A stretch of 64,000 nucleotides of DNA from Brevirhabdus sp. (GCA_024637315.1 JAGXFH010000062.1:1-64000); one strand, 5' to 3'. Counted from the stretch's first letter, positions 17,672 through 27,383 are shown. Made by a program: numbers and translations. Notes: generated from the letters alone by a model not told the origin.

Positions 17672-18501
17672 CAGTCGCCACCCTTGCGGATGTGCTGCAG
17701 CCCGCGCTGAAGGGCGGCTATGCGGTCGGCGGGCTTGTCGTTCTGGGTTGGGAAGATGCGCGCGCCTATGCTTCCGCGGCCGAGGCGGAAAATTCACCGC
17801 TGATCCTTCAGGCCGGTCCGAGTTGCCGGGCACACACGCCCCTGCCGATCCTCGGCCGAATGTTCCGGTACCTTGCCGAGAATGCCTCGGTACCGATCGT
17901 GGCACATCTCGATCATGGATACAGCCAGCAGGACTGTCGCGAAGCGATCGACTGTGGATTCACCTCCGTCATGTTCGATGGCTCCCGCAATTCTCTGCAC
18001 CAGAACATAGATGAAACCGCTGCGATCACAGAGCTGGCCCATGCCGCAGGCGTATCCGTCGAAGGCGAGGTCGGCTTCGTAGGCTACGCCGAAGGCGAGG
18101 CATCGACCGGAACCGACCCCGAAGAGGCCCGCAGATTCGCTACCGAGAGCGGGGTCGATGCCATGGCCGTCTCGATCGGCAATGTCCATCTGAAACAGGA
18201 ACAGGGGACCGAGATCGACCTTGACCGTCTGCGCGCAATCGAAGCCTTGACCGACCTGCCGCTGGTGCTCCATGGCGGCTCGGGCATTCCCGTTTCCGTC
18301 CGGACAAAACTGGCCCGGAGCAGCCAAATCTGCAAGTTCAACATCGGGACAGAGCTTCGGATGGCTTTCGGACAGGCGCTGCGAAAGGCCATCAGCGCGG
18401 ATCCGGACCGGTTCGATCGTGTCGCCCTCCTGCGGGAAACCCACGCGCCAATGGTTGATGCCGCCAGAACTGTCATCCGGGCGCTCGCCGCGCGTCCGTA
18501 A
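17668..18501 (+). CDS. iolJ: Class II aldolase of the IolJ type
   Basis: A 277-residue zinc-dependent class II fructose-bisphosphate-type aldolase. Zinc and catalytic residues are seen in VPIVAHLDHGYS, GVSVEGEVGFVGYAEG, AVSIGNVHL and LPLVLHGGSGIP. In inositol catabolism IolJ cleaves 2-deoxy-5-keto-gluconate 6-phosphate to dihydroxyacetone phosphate and malonate semialdehyde. The chosen start overlaps the stop of the preceding gene (ATGA at 17668). A generic tagatose/fructose bisphosphate aldolase is the alternative, but the position after iolC favours IolJ. Confidence 0.87.
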   Translation: MTVATLADVLQPALKGGYAVGGLVVLGWEDARAYASAAEAENSPLILQAGPSCRAHTPLPILGRMFRYLAENASVPIVAHLDHGYSQQDCREAIDCGFTSVMFDGSRNSLHQNIDETAAITELAHAAGVSVEGEVGFVGYAEGEASTGTDPEEARRFATESGVDAMAVSIGNVHLKQEQGTEIDLDRLRAIEALTDLPLVLHGGSGIPVSVRTKLARSSQICKFNIGTELRMAFGQALRKAISADPDRFDRVALLRETHAPMVDAARTVIRALAARP

Positions 18502-18524
18502 CCTCTGCTGGAAGGAGCCGCAAA

Positions 18525-19706
18525 ATGCCGCACCGAGTATCGCGAACCGAACGTGTCTGGCTTGATCCCTCGTCGGGCGATTACGAGACGTTCGTGAAAC
18601 TTGTCAGCCGCTCGACCATCCCCGAAGACTGGCCGCTTGCCGATCGCATCGAAATGAACGCGCCAATCTACAAGGGCGACATGATCCGTACGCTTGATGA
18701 AGAGCACCGACGAGATCTGATGGCAGAATGGGTCGAGGTATTCTCCAGCGGTCCCGGTTTGATCGTGATCGAGGGGGCTTTCGGCGATACCGCCCCGATC
18801 GACCGGGCCACGACGCTGTTCGAAGAGATGATCGAGAAAGAGCAGCAAGCAGGCCATTCCGGGGCGGATCACTTTGCCAAGCCTGGTGCGAATGACCGCG
18901 TCTGGAACTCACTTGAAAAACACTGCCTCGCCGATCCCGAGAGCTTTGCCCTCTACTACGGCAACGTGGCGGTGGCAGCCGTCAGCGAAGCCTGGCTTGG
19001 TCCGGGTTATCAGATCACCGCGCAAGTCAATCGGGTCAATCCCGGCGGTCAGGCGCAATCGGCGCATCGCGACTATCATCTTGGGTTCATGACGCCCGAC
19101 CAGATCACCCGCTATCCCGCGCATGTTCACACGATCTCGCCGGTGCTGACATTGCAGGGGGCAATCGCGCATTGCGACATGCCGCTGGAAAGCGGGCCGA
19201 CGCTGTATCTGCCGTTCTCGCAGCTTTATTTTGAGGGCTACATCGCCTTTGCTCGGCCAGAGTTTCAGACCTACTTCACCGAGAACCACGTCCAGTTGGC
19301 GCTGAAGAAGGGTGACGCGGTGTTTTTCAACCCCGCCCTGATGCATGCCGCTGGATCAAACACATCGACCAGTATCCGCCGGATGGCGAACCTTTTGCAG
19401 GTCTCCTCGCCGTTCGGCCGCGCGCTTGAGGCGGTGGATCGGGACGCGATGACGCGAACCCTCTACCCGGTCCTGCAGACCCTCAAGGGGCAAAACCGGT
19501 TGCCGCCCGCCGAGGTCGCCGCGGCCATTTCAGCCTGCGCAGAAGGCTATCCATTCCCTACCAATCTCGACCGGGATCCGCCGGTCGGGGGCCTGGCGCC
19601 GAAATCGCAGCAGGTTCTGATGACAGAGGCGCTGGAAGCGGGGCAATCTGCCGAGGATTTCTGCGCGGTGCTGGACGATTTGCGAATCAAGCACGAAACC
19701 CGTTAG
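18525..19706 (+). CDS. Phytanoyl-CoA dioxygenase-family Fe(II)/2-oxoglutarate oxygenase
   Basis: A 393-residue protein with the PhyH double-stranded beta-helix. The HxD iron motif is in QSAHRDYHLGF, the distal histidine in PALMHAAGSNTS, and the 2-oxoglutarate-binding arginine in SIRRMANLLQ. It starts behind a GAAGGAGC ribosome site 23 bases after iolJ and closes the operon. No step of the standard inositol pathway needs an oxygenase. An oxidative opening step on a substituted cyclitol, such as removal of an O-methyl group, is possible but only inferred. The stop overlaps the 3' end of the convergent iolB. Confidence 0.82.
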   Translation: MPHRVSRTERVWLDPSSGDYETFVKLVSRSTIPEDWPLADRIEMNAPIYKGDMIRTLDEEHRRDLMAEWVEVFSSGPGLIVIEGAFGDTAPIDRATTLFEEMIEKEQQAGHSGADHFAKPGANDRVWNSLEKHCLADPESFALYYGNVAVAAVSEAWLGPGYQITAQVNRVNPGGQAQSAHRDYHLGFMTPDQITRYPAHVHTISPVLTLQGAIAHCDMPLESGPTLYLPFSQLYFEGYIAFARPEFQTYFTENHVQLALKKGDAVFFNPALMHAAGSNTSTSIRRMANLLQVSSPFGRALEAVDRDAMTRTLYPVLQTLKGQNRLPPAEVAAAISACAEGYPFPTNLDRDPPVGGLAPKSQQVLMTEALEAGQSAEDFCAVLDDLRIKHETR

Positions 19707-20512
19707 TCGCGGTCGCGCTCATAAATCCAGTCGTGATGGGGATGGTTCCGGAACCGCCATTTCCGCATAGGCCCGGCCATGACGTTGAGATAGTACATCT
19801 CATAGCCCCACGGCACGCCGCAGGGATGATAGCCCTTCGGCACCAGCACCACATCGTGGTCATGCACCGTCATCGTCTGGTCCAGCGAACCATCCTCGGT
19901 CCAGACCCGCTGGTGGCCATATCCCTGTGACGGATTCAGCCGGTGATAGTAAGTCTCTTCGAGGTAGGTGATCTCGGGGTAGTTGTCCTCGTCATGCCGG
20001 TGAGGAGGGTAAGAAGACCAATTGCCAGGCGGGGTGAACACCTCGGTGACCAGCAGGCTGTCGGCAACATCGCGTTCTTCCATGGCGATCGTGTTGATCT
20101 GTCGCGTATTGCCGCCCTTTCCGCGCGTCACCGTCGCGATGCCGGCTGGCCCGATGATCTGCGCCGAATGCCCACCGGCACCGGGGGCCGAGCAGACCGC
20201 CAAGGTGCAATCCGTGGTCGCGGTCGCACTCCATTCGCTCTGATCCGGAATGTAGACGCAATGCGGCGGAGCCTTTTCGAACACGTCCATCCGGTCGCCC
20301 AGTTCACCGAAATCCAGGTCGCCGGAACTCAAAAGCGCCCGACCTTCGACGAGAACCAGAATGACCTCGGCATTGCCGGTCGGCTCGGCCGCCCTCTCGC
20401 CAGCCTTCAGTCGGTAAAGCCCGAACCCGACATAGGACCAGCCGGCATCGGCCGGCGTGATGCCATGCACCTTGCCGCTTGGTGCGGCGGGGCGGCGAAG
20501 CATTCCTTTCAT
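19703..20512 (-). CDS. iolB: 5-deoxy-glucuronate isomerase
   Basis: A 269-residue IolB-family double cupin that converts 5-deoxy-glucuronate to 2-deoxy-5-keto-gluconate. Recognisable segments are NWSSYPPHRHDEDNYPEITYLEETYYHRLNPSQGYG with the metal histidines and glutamate, and VLVPKGYHPCGVPWGYEMYYLNVMAGP. It is the last gene of the minus-strand iol unit; its start overlaps the stop of the small membrane protein gene by 4 bases. A divergent paralogue is at 16829. Confidence 0.92.
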   Translation of the reverse strand: MKGMLRRPAAPSGKVHGITPADAGWSYVGFGLYRLKAGERAAEPTGNAEVILVLVEGRALLSSGDLDFGELGDRMDVFEKAPPHCVYIPDQSEWSATATTDCTLAVCSAPGAGGHSAQIIGPAGIATVTRGKGGNTRQINTIAMEERDVADSLLVTEVFTPPGNWSSYPPHRHDEDNYPEITYLEETYYHRLNPSQGYGHQRVWTEDGSLDQTMTVHDHDVVLVPKGYHPCGVPWGYEMYYLNVMAGPMRKWRFRNHPHHDWIYERDRD

Positions 20513-20721
20513 AGGTCGCTTTCCTCCTCTGGGGGATCGAAGGCCAGAAAGAACGCATAGGCGCAGTATAGACCGATCCCAACGAACAGGCTGCCCCAGA
20601 AAGTATAGCCCCCCCAGAATTCGAAAAGCCCCCAGCCGAGACAGATCGCGACCACCGCGATCCGCCGCCAGAGCGGGATGAAGAACCGGTGCTGAACGTC
20701 AATGATCGGTCGCCTAGCCAT
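20509..20721 (-). CDS. Small membrane protein inside the iolD-iolB unit
   Basis: A 70-residue protein with two probable membrane helices (about residues 20-36 and 40-60), a basic N-terminus and an acidic tail (PPEEESDL), so the N-terminus is likely cytoplasmic. It overlaps iolD by 8 bases and iolB by 4, giving tight translational coupling. I do not recognise the family. Its position suggests a role linked to inositol use, perhaps with the ABC transporter, but nothing in the sequence shows this. Confidence 0.75.
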   Translation of the reverse strand: MARRPIIDVQHRFFIPLWRRIAVVAICLGWGLFEFWGGYTFWGSLFVGIGLYCAYAFFLAFDPPEEESDL

Positions 20722-22540
20722 CTGACCGCTCCTTCAGCGCCGCCTCGTAGGATTCTCGGGCCGCGTTGACTTCCTCGCGCTCCGAGACTTCGGGAACCGC
20801 CACTTCCCACCAGGTTCCGCCATGCGGGGTGGACGGATAGGGGTCGGTTTCGATCACGATAACGAACGGCCCGGTGGCGGACTTCGCCTGTTTCAGCGCC
20901 GCTTCGAGATCGGCGATCGACCCGGCCTTGACGGCAGTCGCGCCCATTGATCCGGCATGGGCGACAAAGTCGATCTGGCTGGGCTGCTGCTGATGCGCGT
21001 CCTTCAGCAGATTGTTGAACTCTGCGCCGCCGGTCGCCGTCTGTAACCGGTTGATGCAGCCGAAGCCGCGATTGTCGATAATGACAACAGTGATCTTGAT
21101 CCCCATCATCGCCGCCGTCGCCATTTCCGAGTTCATCATCATGTAGCTGCCGTCGCCAACCATGCAGACTATATCGCGCTCTGGTTCGGCCATCTTGATG
21201 CCAATGGCGCCGGCAATCTCGTAACCCATGCACGAAAATCCGTATTCCATGTGATAACTGCCCGGCTTCCCCGCCTTCCAGAGTTTGTGCAGTTCGCCCG
21301 GCATCGTGCCAGCGGCGCACATCACCACCGTCTGAGGACCCGCGGTGCGCTGAACCGCGCCGATGACCTGCATGTCCGAAGGCAGGGCATTGCCGTTGTC
21401 CGGAGCCGCCGTCACCGGATCGACAGCCGCGAACCATTCGGCCTTGCGGCCAGTATCCGGGCTTGCCGAATAGTCGCCCAGTTGTGCCGACACCTCTTCC
21501 AGCCCGACCCTTGCGTCGGCGACCAGCGCCATCGCGCCGTGTTTGGCCGCATCGTAGGCGGCCACGTTCAGCGAAATCAACCGGCGCGCCGGATGCTTGA
21601 AAAGCGCCCACGAGCCTGTCGTGAAATCCTGAAACCGGGTTCCAACGCCCAGCACAACATCCGCCGACGCGCAGACCGCGTTGGCCGACGTGGCGCCGGT
21701 CACGCCGACAGGGCCGAAATTCATCGGATGGTCCCACGGCAGCGCGGATTTGCCGGCCTGGGTTTCGACCACGGGAATCTGATGAGTCTCGACGAAATCG
21801 CGCAAGGCATCCACCGCCCCCGAATAATGCACCCCACCGCCCGCCACGATCACCGGCGACTTGCCTGCACGAAGGGCCTCTGCGACCGCCTCAAGCTCTG
21901 CCCGATCCGGTCGGATTCGGCGCGGGCGCCAGATCATCGGTTCAAAGAAACTCTCGGGCCAGTCATGGGCCTCGGCCTGAACGTCCTGACAAAAGGCCAG
22001 CGTCACCGGCCCGCAATCCGCCGGGTCGGTCAGCACCGCCATCGCGCGTGGCAACGCCGTCAGTAGGTGCTGCGGCCGGACGATCCTGTCGAAGTACCGT
22101 GACACTGGGCGAAAGCAGTCATTGGCAGACACCGTACCATCCTGAAAATCCTCGACCTGCTGCAACACCGGGTCTGGTCCGCGGCTGGCAAAGACATCGC
22201 CGGGGATAAAAAGGACCGGCAGCCGGTTGACATGGGCAAGCGCAGCAGCCGTCACCATGTTGGTCGCACCCGGCCCGATCGAGGATGTCACCGCCATTGC
22301 CCGCCGCCGCCGGGACTGCTTGGCATAAGCAATCGCGGCATGCGCCATGCTTTGTTCATTATGTCCACGATAGGTCGGCAGCCGGTCCCGCACCCCGTAA
22401 AGCGCCTCGCCCAGCCCGGCCACGTTGCCATGTCCGAAGATCGCCCATATGCCCGCGAAGAATGTCTCGTTCTCTTCTGTCATCTGCACCGATAGCCAGC
22501 GCACCATTGCCTGGGCGGCGGTCAGGCGAATTGTCGTCAT
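20714..22540 (-). CDS. iolD: 3D-(3,5/4)-trihydroxycyclohexane-1,2-dione hydrolase
   Basis: A 608-residue thiamine-diphosphate enzyme that opens the cyclohexanedione ring to 5-deoxy-glucuronate. N-terminal QAMVRWLSVQ and GIWAIFGHGNVAGLGEAL are typical of IolD. The ThDP-binding motif is in MVGDGSYMMMNSEMATAAMMGIKITVVIIDNRGFGCIN (GDGS to N), and the catalytic glutamate lies in the N-terminal pyrimidine-binding domain. Full length. It follows iolG with 23 bases between them and overlaps the small membrane protein gene. Confidence 0.95.
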   Translation of the reverse strand: MTTIRLTAAQAMVRWLSVQMTEENETFFAGIWAIFGHGNVAGLGEALYGVRDRLPTYRGHNEQSMAHAAIAYAKQSRRRRAMAVTSSIGPGATNMVTAAALAHVNRLPVLFIPGDVFASRGPDPVLQQVEDFQDGTVSANDCFRPVSRYFDRIVRPQHLLTALPRAMAVLTDPADCGPVTLAFCQDVQAEAHDWPESFFEPMIWRPRRIRPDRAELEAVAEALRAGKSPVIVAGGGVHYSGAVDALRDFVETHQIPVVETQAGKSALPWDHPMNFGPVGVTGATSANAVCASADVVLGVGTRFQDFTTGSWALFKHPARRLISLNVAAYDAAKHGAMALVADARVGLEEVSAQLGDYSASPDTGRKAEWFAAVDPVTAAPDNGNALPSDMQVIGAVQRTAGPQTVVMCAAGTMPGELHKLWKAGKPGSYHMEYGFSCMGYEIAGAIGIKMAEPERDIVCMVGDGSYMMMNSEMATAAMMGIKITVVIIDNRGFGCINRLQTATGGAEFNNLLKDAHQQQPSQIDFVAHAGSMGATAVKAGSIADLEAALKQAKSATGPFVIVIETDPYPSTPHGGTWWEVAVPEVSEREEVNAARESYEAALKERSDG

Positions 22541-22563
22541 GCTCGGTTCTCCTCTGATCAGCG

Positions 22564-23568
22564 TCAGCCCAAGATGTCACTTACGAGAACTGTCCGGTTT
22601 TCTGCGACTGACAGCACTGCCGCTTCTGCCAGTGCCAACGCCCGCAGACCGTCCAGCCCTGACACCGGCGGCGGCGCGCCATCCTGCACTGCCTTGACGA
22701 AGGCGGCTATCTCGGCGGCATAGGCGTCTGCATAGCGGGTGATGAAAAAGTGCTGGTTCGGCGGTCTTGTGTAACCTTCCGGCCCCGCAAACTCAATCCG
22801 CGCCTCGGCGTGGTTGAGCGCCGAAACCGAGCCTTCGGAACCATGAACCTCGATCCGCTGATCATAGCCATACGTCGCCCGCCGCGAATTGTTGATCGTG
22901 CATTGCCGCCCAGATGCGGTGCGCAGGATCAGATTGACGCTGTCGAAATCCCCCAACTCGCCGATCTTCGGATCGACCAGCACCGAGGCGGCCGCCTGCA
23001 CCGTGTCGACTTCCTCGCCCAAGAGCCAGCGCGCGACGTCGAAATCGTGGATCGTCATGTCGCGGAAGATCCCGCCGCAGCGCTTGATGTAGTCGTAGGG
23101 CGGTGGGCCCGGATCCCGGCTGGTCAGTGCGATCATTTCGACTTTGCCGATACGCCCCGCATCAATCGCCTGCTTCAGGACATTGAAATCCGGTTCGAAC
23201 CGGCGCTGAAAGCCGATCATCAAAAAGCTCTTCGTCTCGTCGACCACTTTCAGACAATCACGCACCCGGGCGAGGCTCAGGTCGACCGGCTTTTCGCAGA
23301 AGATGGCCTTGCCGGCACGGGCGAAGCGTTCGATCAGGTCTGCATGGGTGTCAGTCGGTGTGCAGATGATCACCGCGTCGATATCCTTGGCCGCCTCTAT
23401 TGCGTCGACAGAGCGGATATCACAACCGTACTTGTCCTGGATGGCCTTCGCTGCGGTCTCGAGAGGATCCGAGACCGCGACCATCGCGGCACCAGCAAGG
23501 CCTGCGACCGCAGCAGCATGAACCTGGCCGATTCTCCCGGCACCCAGAATTCCGAATCTCAGTGTCAT
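22564..23568 (-). CDS. iolG: Inositol 2-dehydrogenase
   Basis: A 334-residue Gfo/Idh/MocA-family enzyme oxidising myo-inositol to 2-keto-myo-inositol with NAD. The Rossmann start GILGAGRIGQVHAAAV, CEKPVDLSL, and the DMTIHDFDVARWLLGE helix with D and H of the catalytic site match IolG closely. It lies directly between the ABC transporter and iolD in the minus-strand unit, which makes it the main inositol dehydrogenase of the three family members in the window. Confidence 0.92.
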   Translation of the reverse strand: MTLRFGILGAGRIGQVHAAAVAGLAGAAMVAVSDPLETAAKAIQDKYGCDIRSVDAIEAAKDIDAVIICTPTDTHADLIERFARAGKAIFCEKPVDLSLARVRDCLKVVDETKSFLMIGFQRRFEPDFNVLKQAIDAGRIGKVEMIALTSRDPGPPPYDYIKRCGGIFRDMTIHDFDVARWLLGEEVDTVQAAASVLVDPKIGELGDFDSVNLILRTASGRQCTINNSRRATYGYDQRIEVHGSEGSVSALNHAEARIEFAGPEGYTRPPNQHFFITRYADAYAAEIAAFVKAVQDGAPPPVSGLDGLRALALAEAAVLSVAENRTVLVSDILG

Positions 23569-23628
23569 TGATCTGTCCCTTTCGACCCAAGCTCCGACGA
23601 CGTGCGCGCCTGTCCAATAGCCTGCGCT

Positions 23629-24399
23629 TCAGGCGGCGCCCTCGAACTCCGCGCCGGTCTTGGCACCGGTGATATAGGCCACGACATCCTGCCCGTCAGT
23701 CTCGTTCTTGCTCAGATTGGCTACCATGCGCCCGCGACGGAACACCACGATACGATCCACAAGGTCGAATACCTGACGCATGTTGTGGCTGATCAGAATC
23801 AACGGCTCACCCGCCTCTTTCAGCGTGCGGATGATGTTCTCGACCTGTGCGGTTTCCTGCACCCCCAGAGCCGCCGTTGGCTCGTCCATGATGGTCAGCT
23901 TGGAATGAAAGGTCGCCGTGCGCGCGATGGCAACGCATTGCCGCTGACCGCCCGACATATTGCGGATCGCGTTGTTCAGGTTTGGTATCTTCACCGCCGT
24001 ACGCTTCAGACCTTCCTCTGTCGCCCGACGCATTCCCTTCATGTCAAGGATCGAGAATGGCCCAAGATTGAACAGCACCATCTCGCGCCCAAGAAACAGG
24101 TTCGACGGCACATCGAGATCATCCGCCAGCGCGAGGTTCTGGAACACGGTCTCGATCCCGGCCTCGCGCGCGTCCAGAGGGCCTGCGAAATTCACCTCGC
24201 GCCCGTCGAAGATGATCTTGCCGCGAGTTCGTTGCTCGACTCCGGTGATCTGGCGTACGAAAGTCGACTTGCCCGCGCCGTTGTCACCCATGATGGCAAC
24301 ATGCTCGCCCTTGCGCAGCTCGAAATTCGCGCTCTCCAGCGCATGTACACCGCCGTAATGCTTGGTCAGGTCTTCGGTCTTCAGAATCACATTCGTCAT
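23629..24399 (-). CDS. Sugar ABC transporter ATP-binding protein (single domain)
   Basis: A 256-residue ATPase with Walker A GDNGAGKST at 38-46, signature SGGQ at 149-152 and Walker B LTIMDEP at 168-174. Unlike RbsA or XylG, which are fused double domains of about 500 residues, this is a single domain as in FrcA-type importers. It overlaps nothing but is three bases from the permease gene, forming with the permease and the binding protein a CUT2-type importer for which inositol is the likely substrate from context. Confidence 0.92.
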   Translation of the reverse strand: MTNVILKTEDLTKHYGGVHALESANFELRKGEHVAIMGDNGAGKSTFVRQITGVEQRTRGKIIFDGREVNFAGPLDAREAGIETVFQNLALADDLDVPSNLFLGREMVLFNLGPFSILDMKGMRRATEEGLKRTAVKIPNLNNAIRNMSGGQRQCVAIARTATFHSKLTIMDEPTAALGVQETAQVENIIRTLKEAGEPLILISHNMRQVFDLVDRIVVFRRGRMVANLSKNETDGQDVVAYITGAKTGAEFEGAA

Positions 24400-24402
24400 G
24401 GC

Positions 24403-25434
24403 TCAACTCTCCATCGCGCGGCGTCTCTGCCGATACATGTCAGCCACAACGGCTGCGATGATGATCGCGCCCTTGATCATTTCCTGATAGAACGCGTCCA
24501 GCCTGAGGAAGGTGAAGCCCGATATGATGACCCCGAAGATGATCATCCCGATGGTCGTGCCGACAATGGACCCCCGCCCCCCAGCCAGCGACACGCCACC
24601 GATCACGCTCATCGCGATGGCATCGAGTTCATACATGACCCCCATGCCCGACTGCGCGGTCAGCCCGCGTGCCGACAGGACCATCGCGGCCAACCCGGCC
24701 AGCAGGCCAGCAATCGTGTAGACCAGCACCTTGTGACGCTCGACGTTGATACCGGACATCCGCGCGGCATCTTCATTTGATCCGATCGCATAGGTATGCT
24801 TGCCATAAACCGTGAAACGCAAAATCAAATAGAACAGGATCGCGACTCCGAGGAAGATGAAGACCGGCGTCATGCCTTGGCCCATTGCGGCATACTGGTC
24901 GGTCGGGAAGGAAACCGGCTTGCCCTTGGTCCACCACTGCGCCACGCCGCGCGCCGACACCATCATGCCCAGGGTTGCGATGAACGGCGGGATCTTTGTG
25001 TATGCGATCAGCAAGCCGTTGATCAGCCCGGCTATCAGCCCACATCCCAGACCGACAACGACCGGTATGATTACCGGCAGATCGACCCACCCTTGCTCGA
25101 TGAACACTGCCCTGGGATAGGTGCCGACTTGCGCGAAGCTCGTCGCGATCATCGCGGTCGCGCCGACCACCGATCCCGAAGACAGGTCGATGCCGCCCGA
25201 GATGATCACCTGCGTCACACCGATAGCGATGATACCGATGATCGAGACCTGCAGGATCATGATCTTCAACCGGGTGAGGTTGCCGAAAAAGCTTTGGTCC
25301 CGGACAATCCAGCCGAGTATCTCGAAGACGATCGCGATGCCGATCAAACCGATCAGGGCATTGAATTCGGGCGGCCAATGGCGCTTTTTCCTCGATGTGT
25401 CGATTATGGCTGCCGGTGCTGTCGCATCAGCCAT
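24403..25434 (-). CDS. Sugar ABC transporter permease (CUT2 type)
   Basis: A 343-residue inner-membrane protein of the RbsC/FrcB family with about ten hydrophobic segments. [33 protein letters not shown] and the coupling segment [26 protein letters not shown] are typical of the family. It is the middle gene of the importer set. Separated from the binding-protein gene by about 95 bases that contain a strong hairpin. Confidence 0.93.
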   Translation of the reverse strand: MADATAPAAIIDTSRKKRHWPPEFNALIGLIGIAIVFEILGWIVRDQSFFGNLTRLKIMILQVSIIGIIAIGVTQVIISGGIDLSSGSVVGATAMIATSFAQVGTYPRAVFIEQGWVDLPVIIPVVVGLGCGLIAGLINGLLIAYTKIPPFIATLGMMVSARGVAQWWTKGKPVSFPTDQYAAMGQGMTPVFIFLGVAILFYLILRFTVYGKHTYAIGSNEDAARMSGINVERHKVLVYTIAGLLAGLAAMVLSARGLTAQSGMGVMYELDAIAMSVIGGVSLAGGRGSIVGTTIGMIIFGVIISGFTFLRLDAFYQEMIKGAIIIAAVVADMYRQRRRAMES

Positions 25435-25479
25435 CGCCCTGTCCTCCCCCGAAACTCCGGATCATGTCAGCTCTCGGTC

Positions 25480-25508
25480 GCTCCGGGCCGGTCAAGCCGC
25501 CCCGGAGC
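25480..25508 (-). terminator. Intercistronic hairpin between binding-protein and permease genes
   Basis: GCTCCGGG and CCCGGAGC form a perfect eight-base stem (25480-25487 with 25501-25508) around a 13-base loop that can pair further (GG with CC). No T-run follows on the minus strand. In ABC operons hairpins at this place often protect the upstream mRNA or cause partial termination, giving more binding protein than permease. That role is inferred here. Confidence 0.6.
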
Positions 25509-25530
25509 CTTGTCAATATCCTGACAGGCC

Positions 25531-26475
25531 TCAGTTTTCGCCCAGGAAGGACTCGATATTGTCAGCTGTGACCAGTTGGAACGGTATATACACTTTTTTA
25601 TCCACATCCTCGCCGGCGACCAGCTTCAGCACCGTATCGACCGCGCCTGCGCCCTGTCCCGCAGCATCCTGGAACACGGTCACGTCGAGATCGCCGTCCT
25701 GCATGGCTTGCAATGCGTCGGCGGTTGCATCGACGCCGCCCACGATGACGTCGGACATATCCATTCCAGCCGCCTTCATCGCCTGAATCGCGCCAATGGC
25801 CATCTCGTCATTGTTCGCGATGACGGCATCGAATTCGACGCCTGCCGACAGCCAGTTGGTCATCAGGTCTTGCGCCTCGACCCGGCTCCAGTTCGCGGTC
25901 TGCTCTTCGACGATGGTCATGAAGTTGCACATGTCGATGCCGACCACATCATGCACGTCCTTGGTCCGTTGCACTGCGGCCTGGTTCGACAACTGGCCCA
26001 TCATCACCACGACGTTGGCCCCACCAGCCTTGCCCGCTGCCCTCAGCATCTTGCAAACCTCGAAACTTTCCAGCGTGCCGGATTCGATCTCGTTGGACGC
26101 AACGAAGGCCTGATTTTCGGGCAGTTCGTTCACGTTGACCGGTTCGCGGTTGACGTAGACCAGCGGAATGCCCGCCTCTGCGGCGGCATTGCTCATGGCA
26201 ACGGTCGCATCCGTGTCGACCGGGTTGACGATGATCGCGTCGACGCCCGAAGCGATGAAGTTCTGGATCTGGTTCAGCTGTTTGCCGACGTCATCCGTCG
26301 CGTCCTCTACCTGCAACTCGACACCGTCAAGGCCGGCGGCATGATCCACCATGGCGTTGCGCATGACCGTCAGCCAGTTGTCATCGAACCGCGCAATGGT
26401 GGCGCCGATCGTCTCAGCCATGGCCGACGTCGCCAGCAGCGAAGTCAAACCCGCAACAAGTAGTGTCTTCTTCAT
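25531..26475 (-). CDS. Periplasmic sugar-binding protein of the importer
   Basis: A 314-residue pfam Peripla_BP_4-type binding protein. Residues 1-20 are a signal peptide ([20 protein letters not shown], cleavage after A20). ATG 26475 was chosen over a longer frame because it has GGGAGGA just upstream and gives a clean signal peptide. Ligand-binding features of ribose/inositol-type proteins are seen ([62 protein letters not shown]). Gene context points to inositol or a related cyclitol. Confidence 0.92.
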   Translation of the reverse strand: MKKTLLVAGLTSLLATSAMAETIGATIARFDDNWLTVMRNAMVDHAAGLDGVELQVEDATDDVGKQLNQIQNFIASGVDAIIVNPVDTDATVAMSNAAAEAGIPLVYVNREPVNVNELPENQAFVASNEIESGTLESFEVCKMLRAAGKAGGANVVVMMGQLSNQAAVQRTKDVHDVVGIDMCNFMTIVEEQTANWSRVEAQDLMTNWLSAGVEFDAVIANNDEMAIGAIQAMKAAGMDMSDVIVGGVDATADALQAMQDGDLDVTVFQDAAGQGAGAVDTVLKLVAGEDVDKKVYIPFQLVTADNIESFLGEN

Positions 26476-26543
26476 TTTCTTCCTCCCATAGCGGTGTCCG
26501 GCGCACCAGTTATGCAGATGCCGGATGCCCTTCCTGGGCAGCT

Positions 26544-27383
26544 TCAAATCGGTCTCTCGCTCACGGACTCGCTTGCTTTGGACCGGACGAATTCGAATGA
26601 CCGGGCGATGTCCTCGCCCAGCGTAGCAGAGTTGTGGACTTCCGGCGCGAAAGCCTCGATGGAAAACGGTCCTGAAAATCCCGCCTCGACCAACCCATTG
26701 ATCTGCTCGATATTTCCCAGCCGGTCTCTTTCGTCGACCAGCACGCGATGCTCGTCCCTCATCTCGCTGGTGGCAAGGGCCGGATCGGTGACGCCGGAAA
26801 GATGGACGATCCCGGTATGATCGGAAAACAGCGCTCCGCCGCCAGCCAGATGATGGTGAAACGTATCATGCACCAGCTTGAAGCAGTCACCTCCGCCGAC
26901 GGCTTCGATTGCATCGACGGCCTCGGCCTTGTGACGCAGGGTGCAGCTTTCGAACCCCAATGGCTCAACCAATCCGACCAGCCGATGCGCTTGCAACATC
27001 GGCTTCATCTCGCGCAAGGCCAGTCGAAGATTGGCCTGGCGTTCGCCGTTGCCAAGACCCATGCCGTCATTTCGCGGGATAAGGCTGATGGCCTCGGCCC
27101 CGGCCGCAACCGCGATAGCCATCAGATTGGCAGCCTCGGCGCGTTTCCGCTCCGACCAGTTGTTGAACTGCTTGACCTCCGCCACGGCCAGAATGCGTAG
27201 CCCGTTCCGTCGCGCCGCGGCACCGGCCTGGTCGGCCGACAGACCATCGAATAGCTTTGTGGTCAGGTCGTTGCGAACCTCGACACCCACACATCCCAGT
27301 CGCTCGCACAACTCCAGAAGTGCCGGGAAACTGAAACTCGCCGCTGTCATGTGATTCAGCGCGATCGGCAACATCGCCGACAT
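26544..27383 (-). CDS. Sugar phosphate isomerase/epimerase, IolI-like
   Basis: A 279-residue xylose-isomerase-like TIM barrel starting MLPIALNHMTAASFSFPALLELCERLGCVGVEVR, which resembles the IolI branch (inosose isomerase interconverting 2-keto-myo-inositol and 1-keto-D-chiro-inositol). Metal-site segments are GLVEPLGFESCTLRHK, CFKLVHDTFHHHLAG and GPFSIEAFAPEV. It opens the minus-strand iol operon, 69 bases ahead of the binding-protein gene. An isomerase would let the pathway accept D-chiro-inositol; this is inferred from family resemblance. Confidence 0.8.
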   Translation of the reverse strand: MSAMLPIALNHMTAASFSFPALLELCERLGCVGVEVRNDLTTKLFDGLSADQAGAAARRNGLRILAVAEVKQFNNWSERKRAEAANLMAIAVAAGAEAISLIPRNDGMGLGNGERQANLRLALREMKPMLQAHRLVGLVEPLGFESCTLRHKAEAVDAIEAVGGGDCFKLVHDTFHHHLAGGGALFSDHTGIVHLSGVTDPALATSEMRDEHRVLVDERDRLGNIEQINGLVEAGFSGPFSIEAFAPEVHNSATLGEDIARSFEFVRSKASESVSERPI

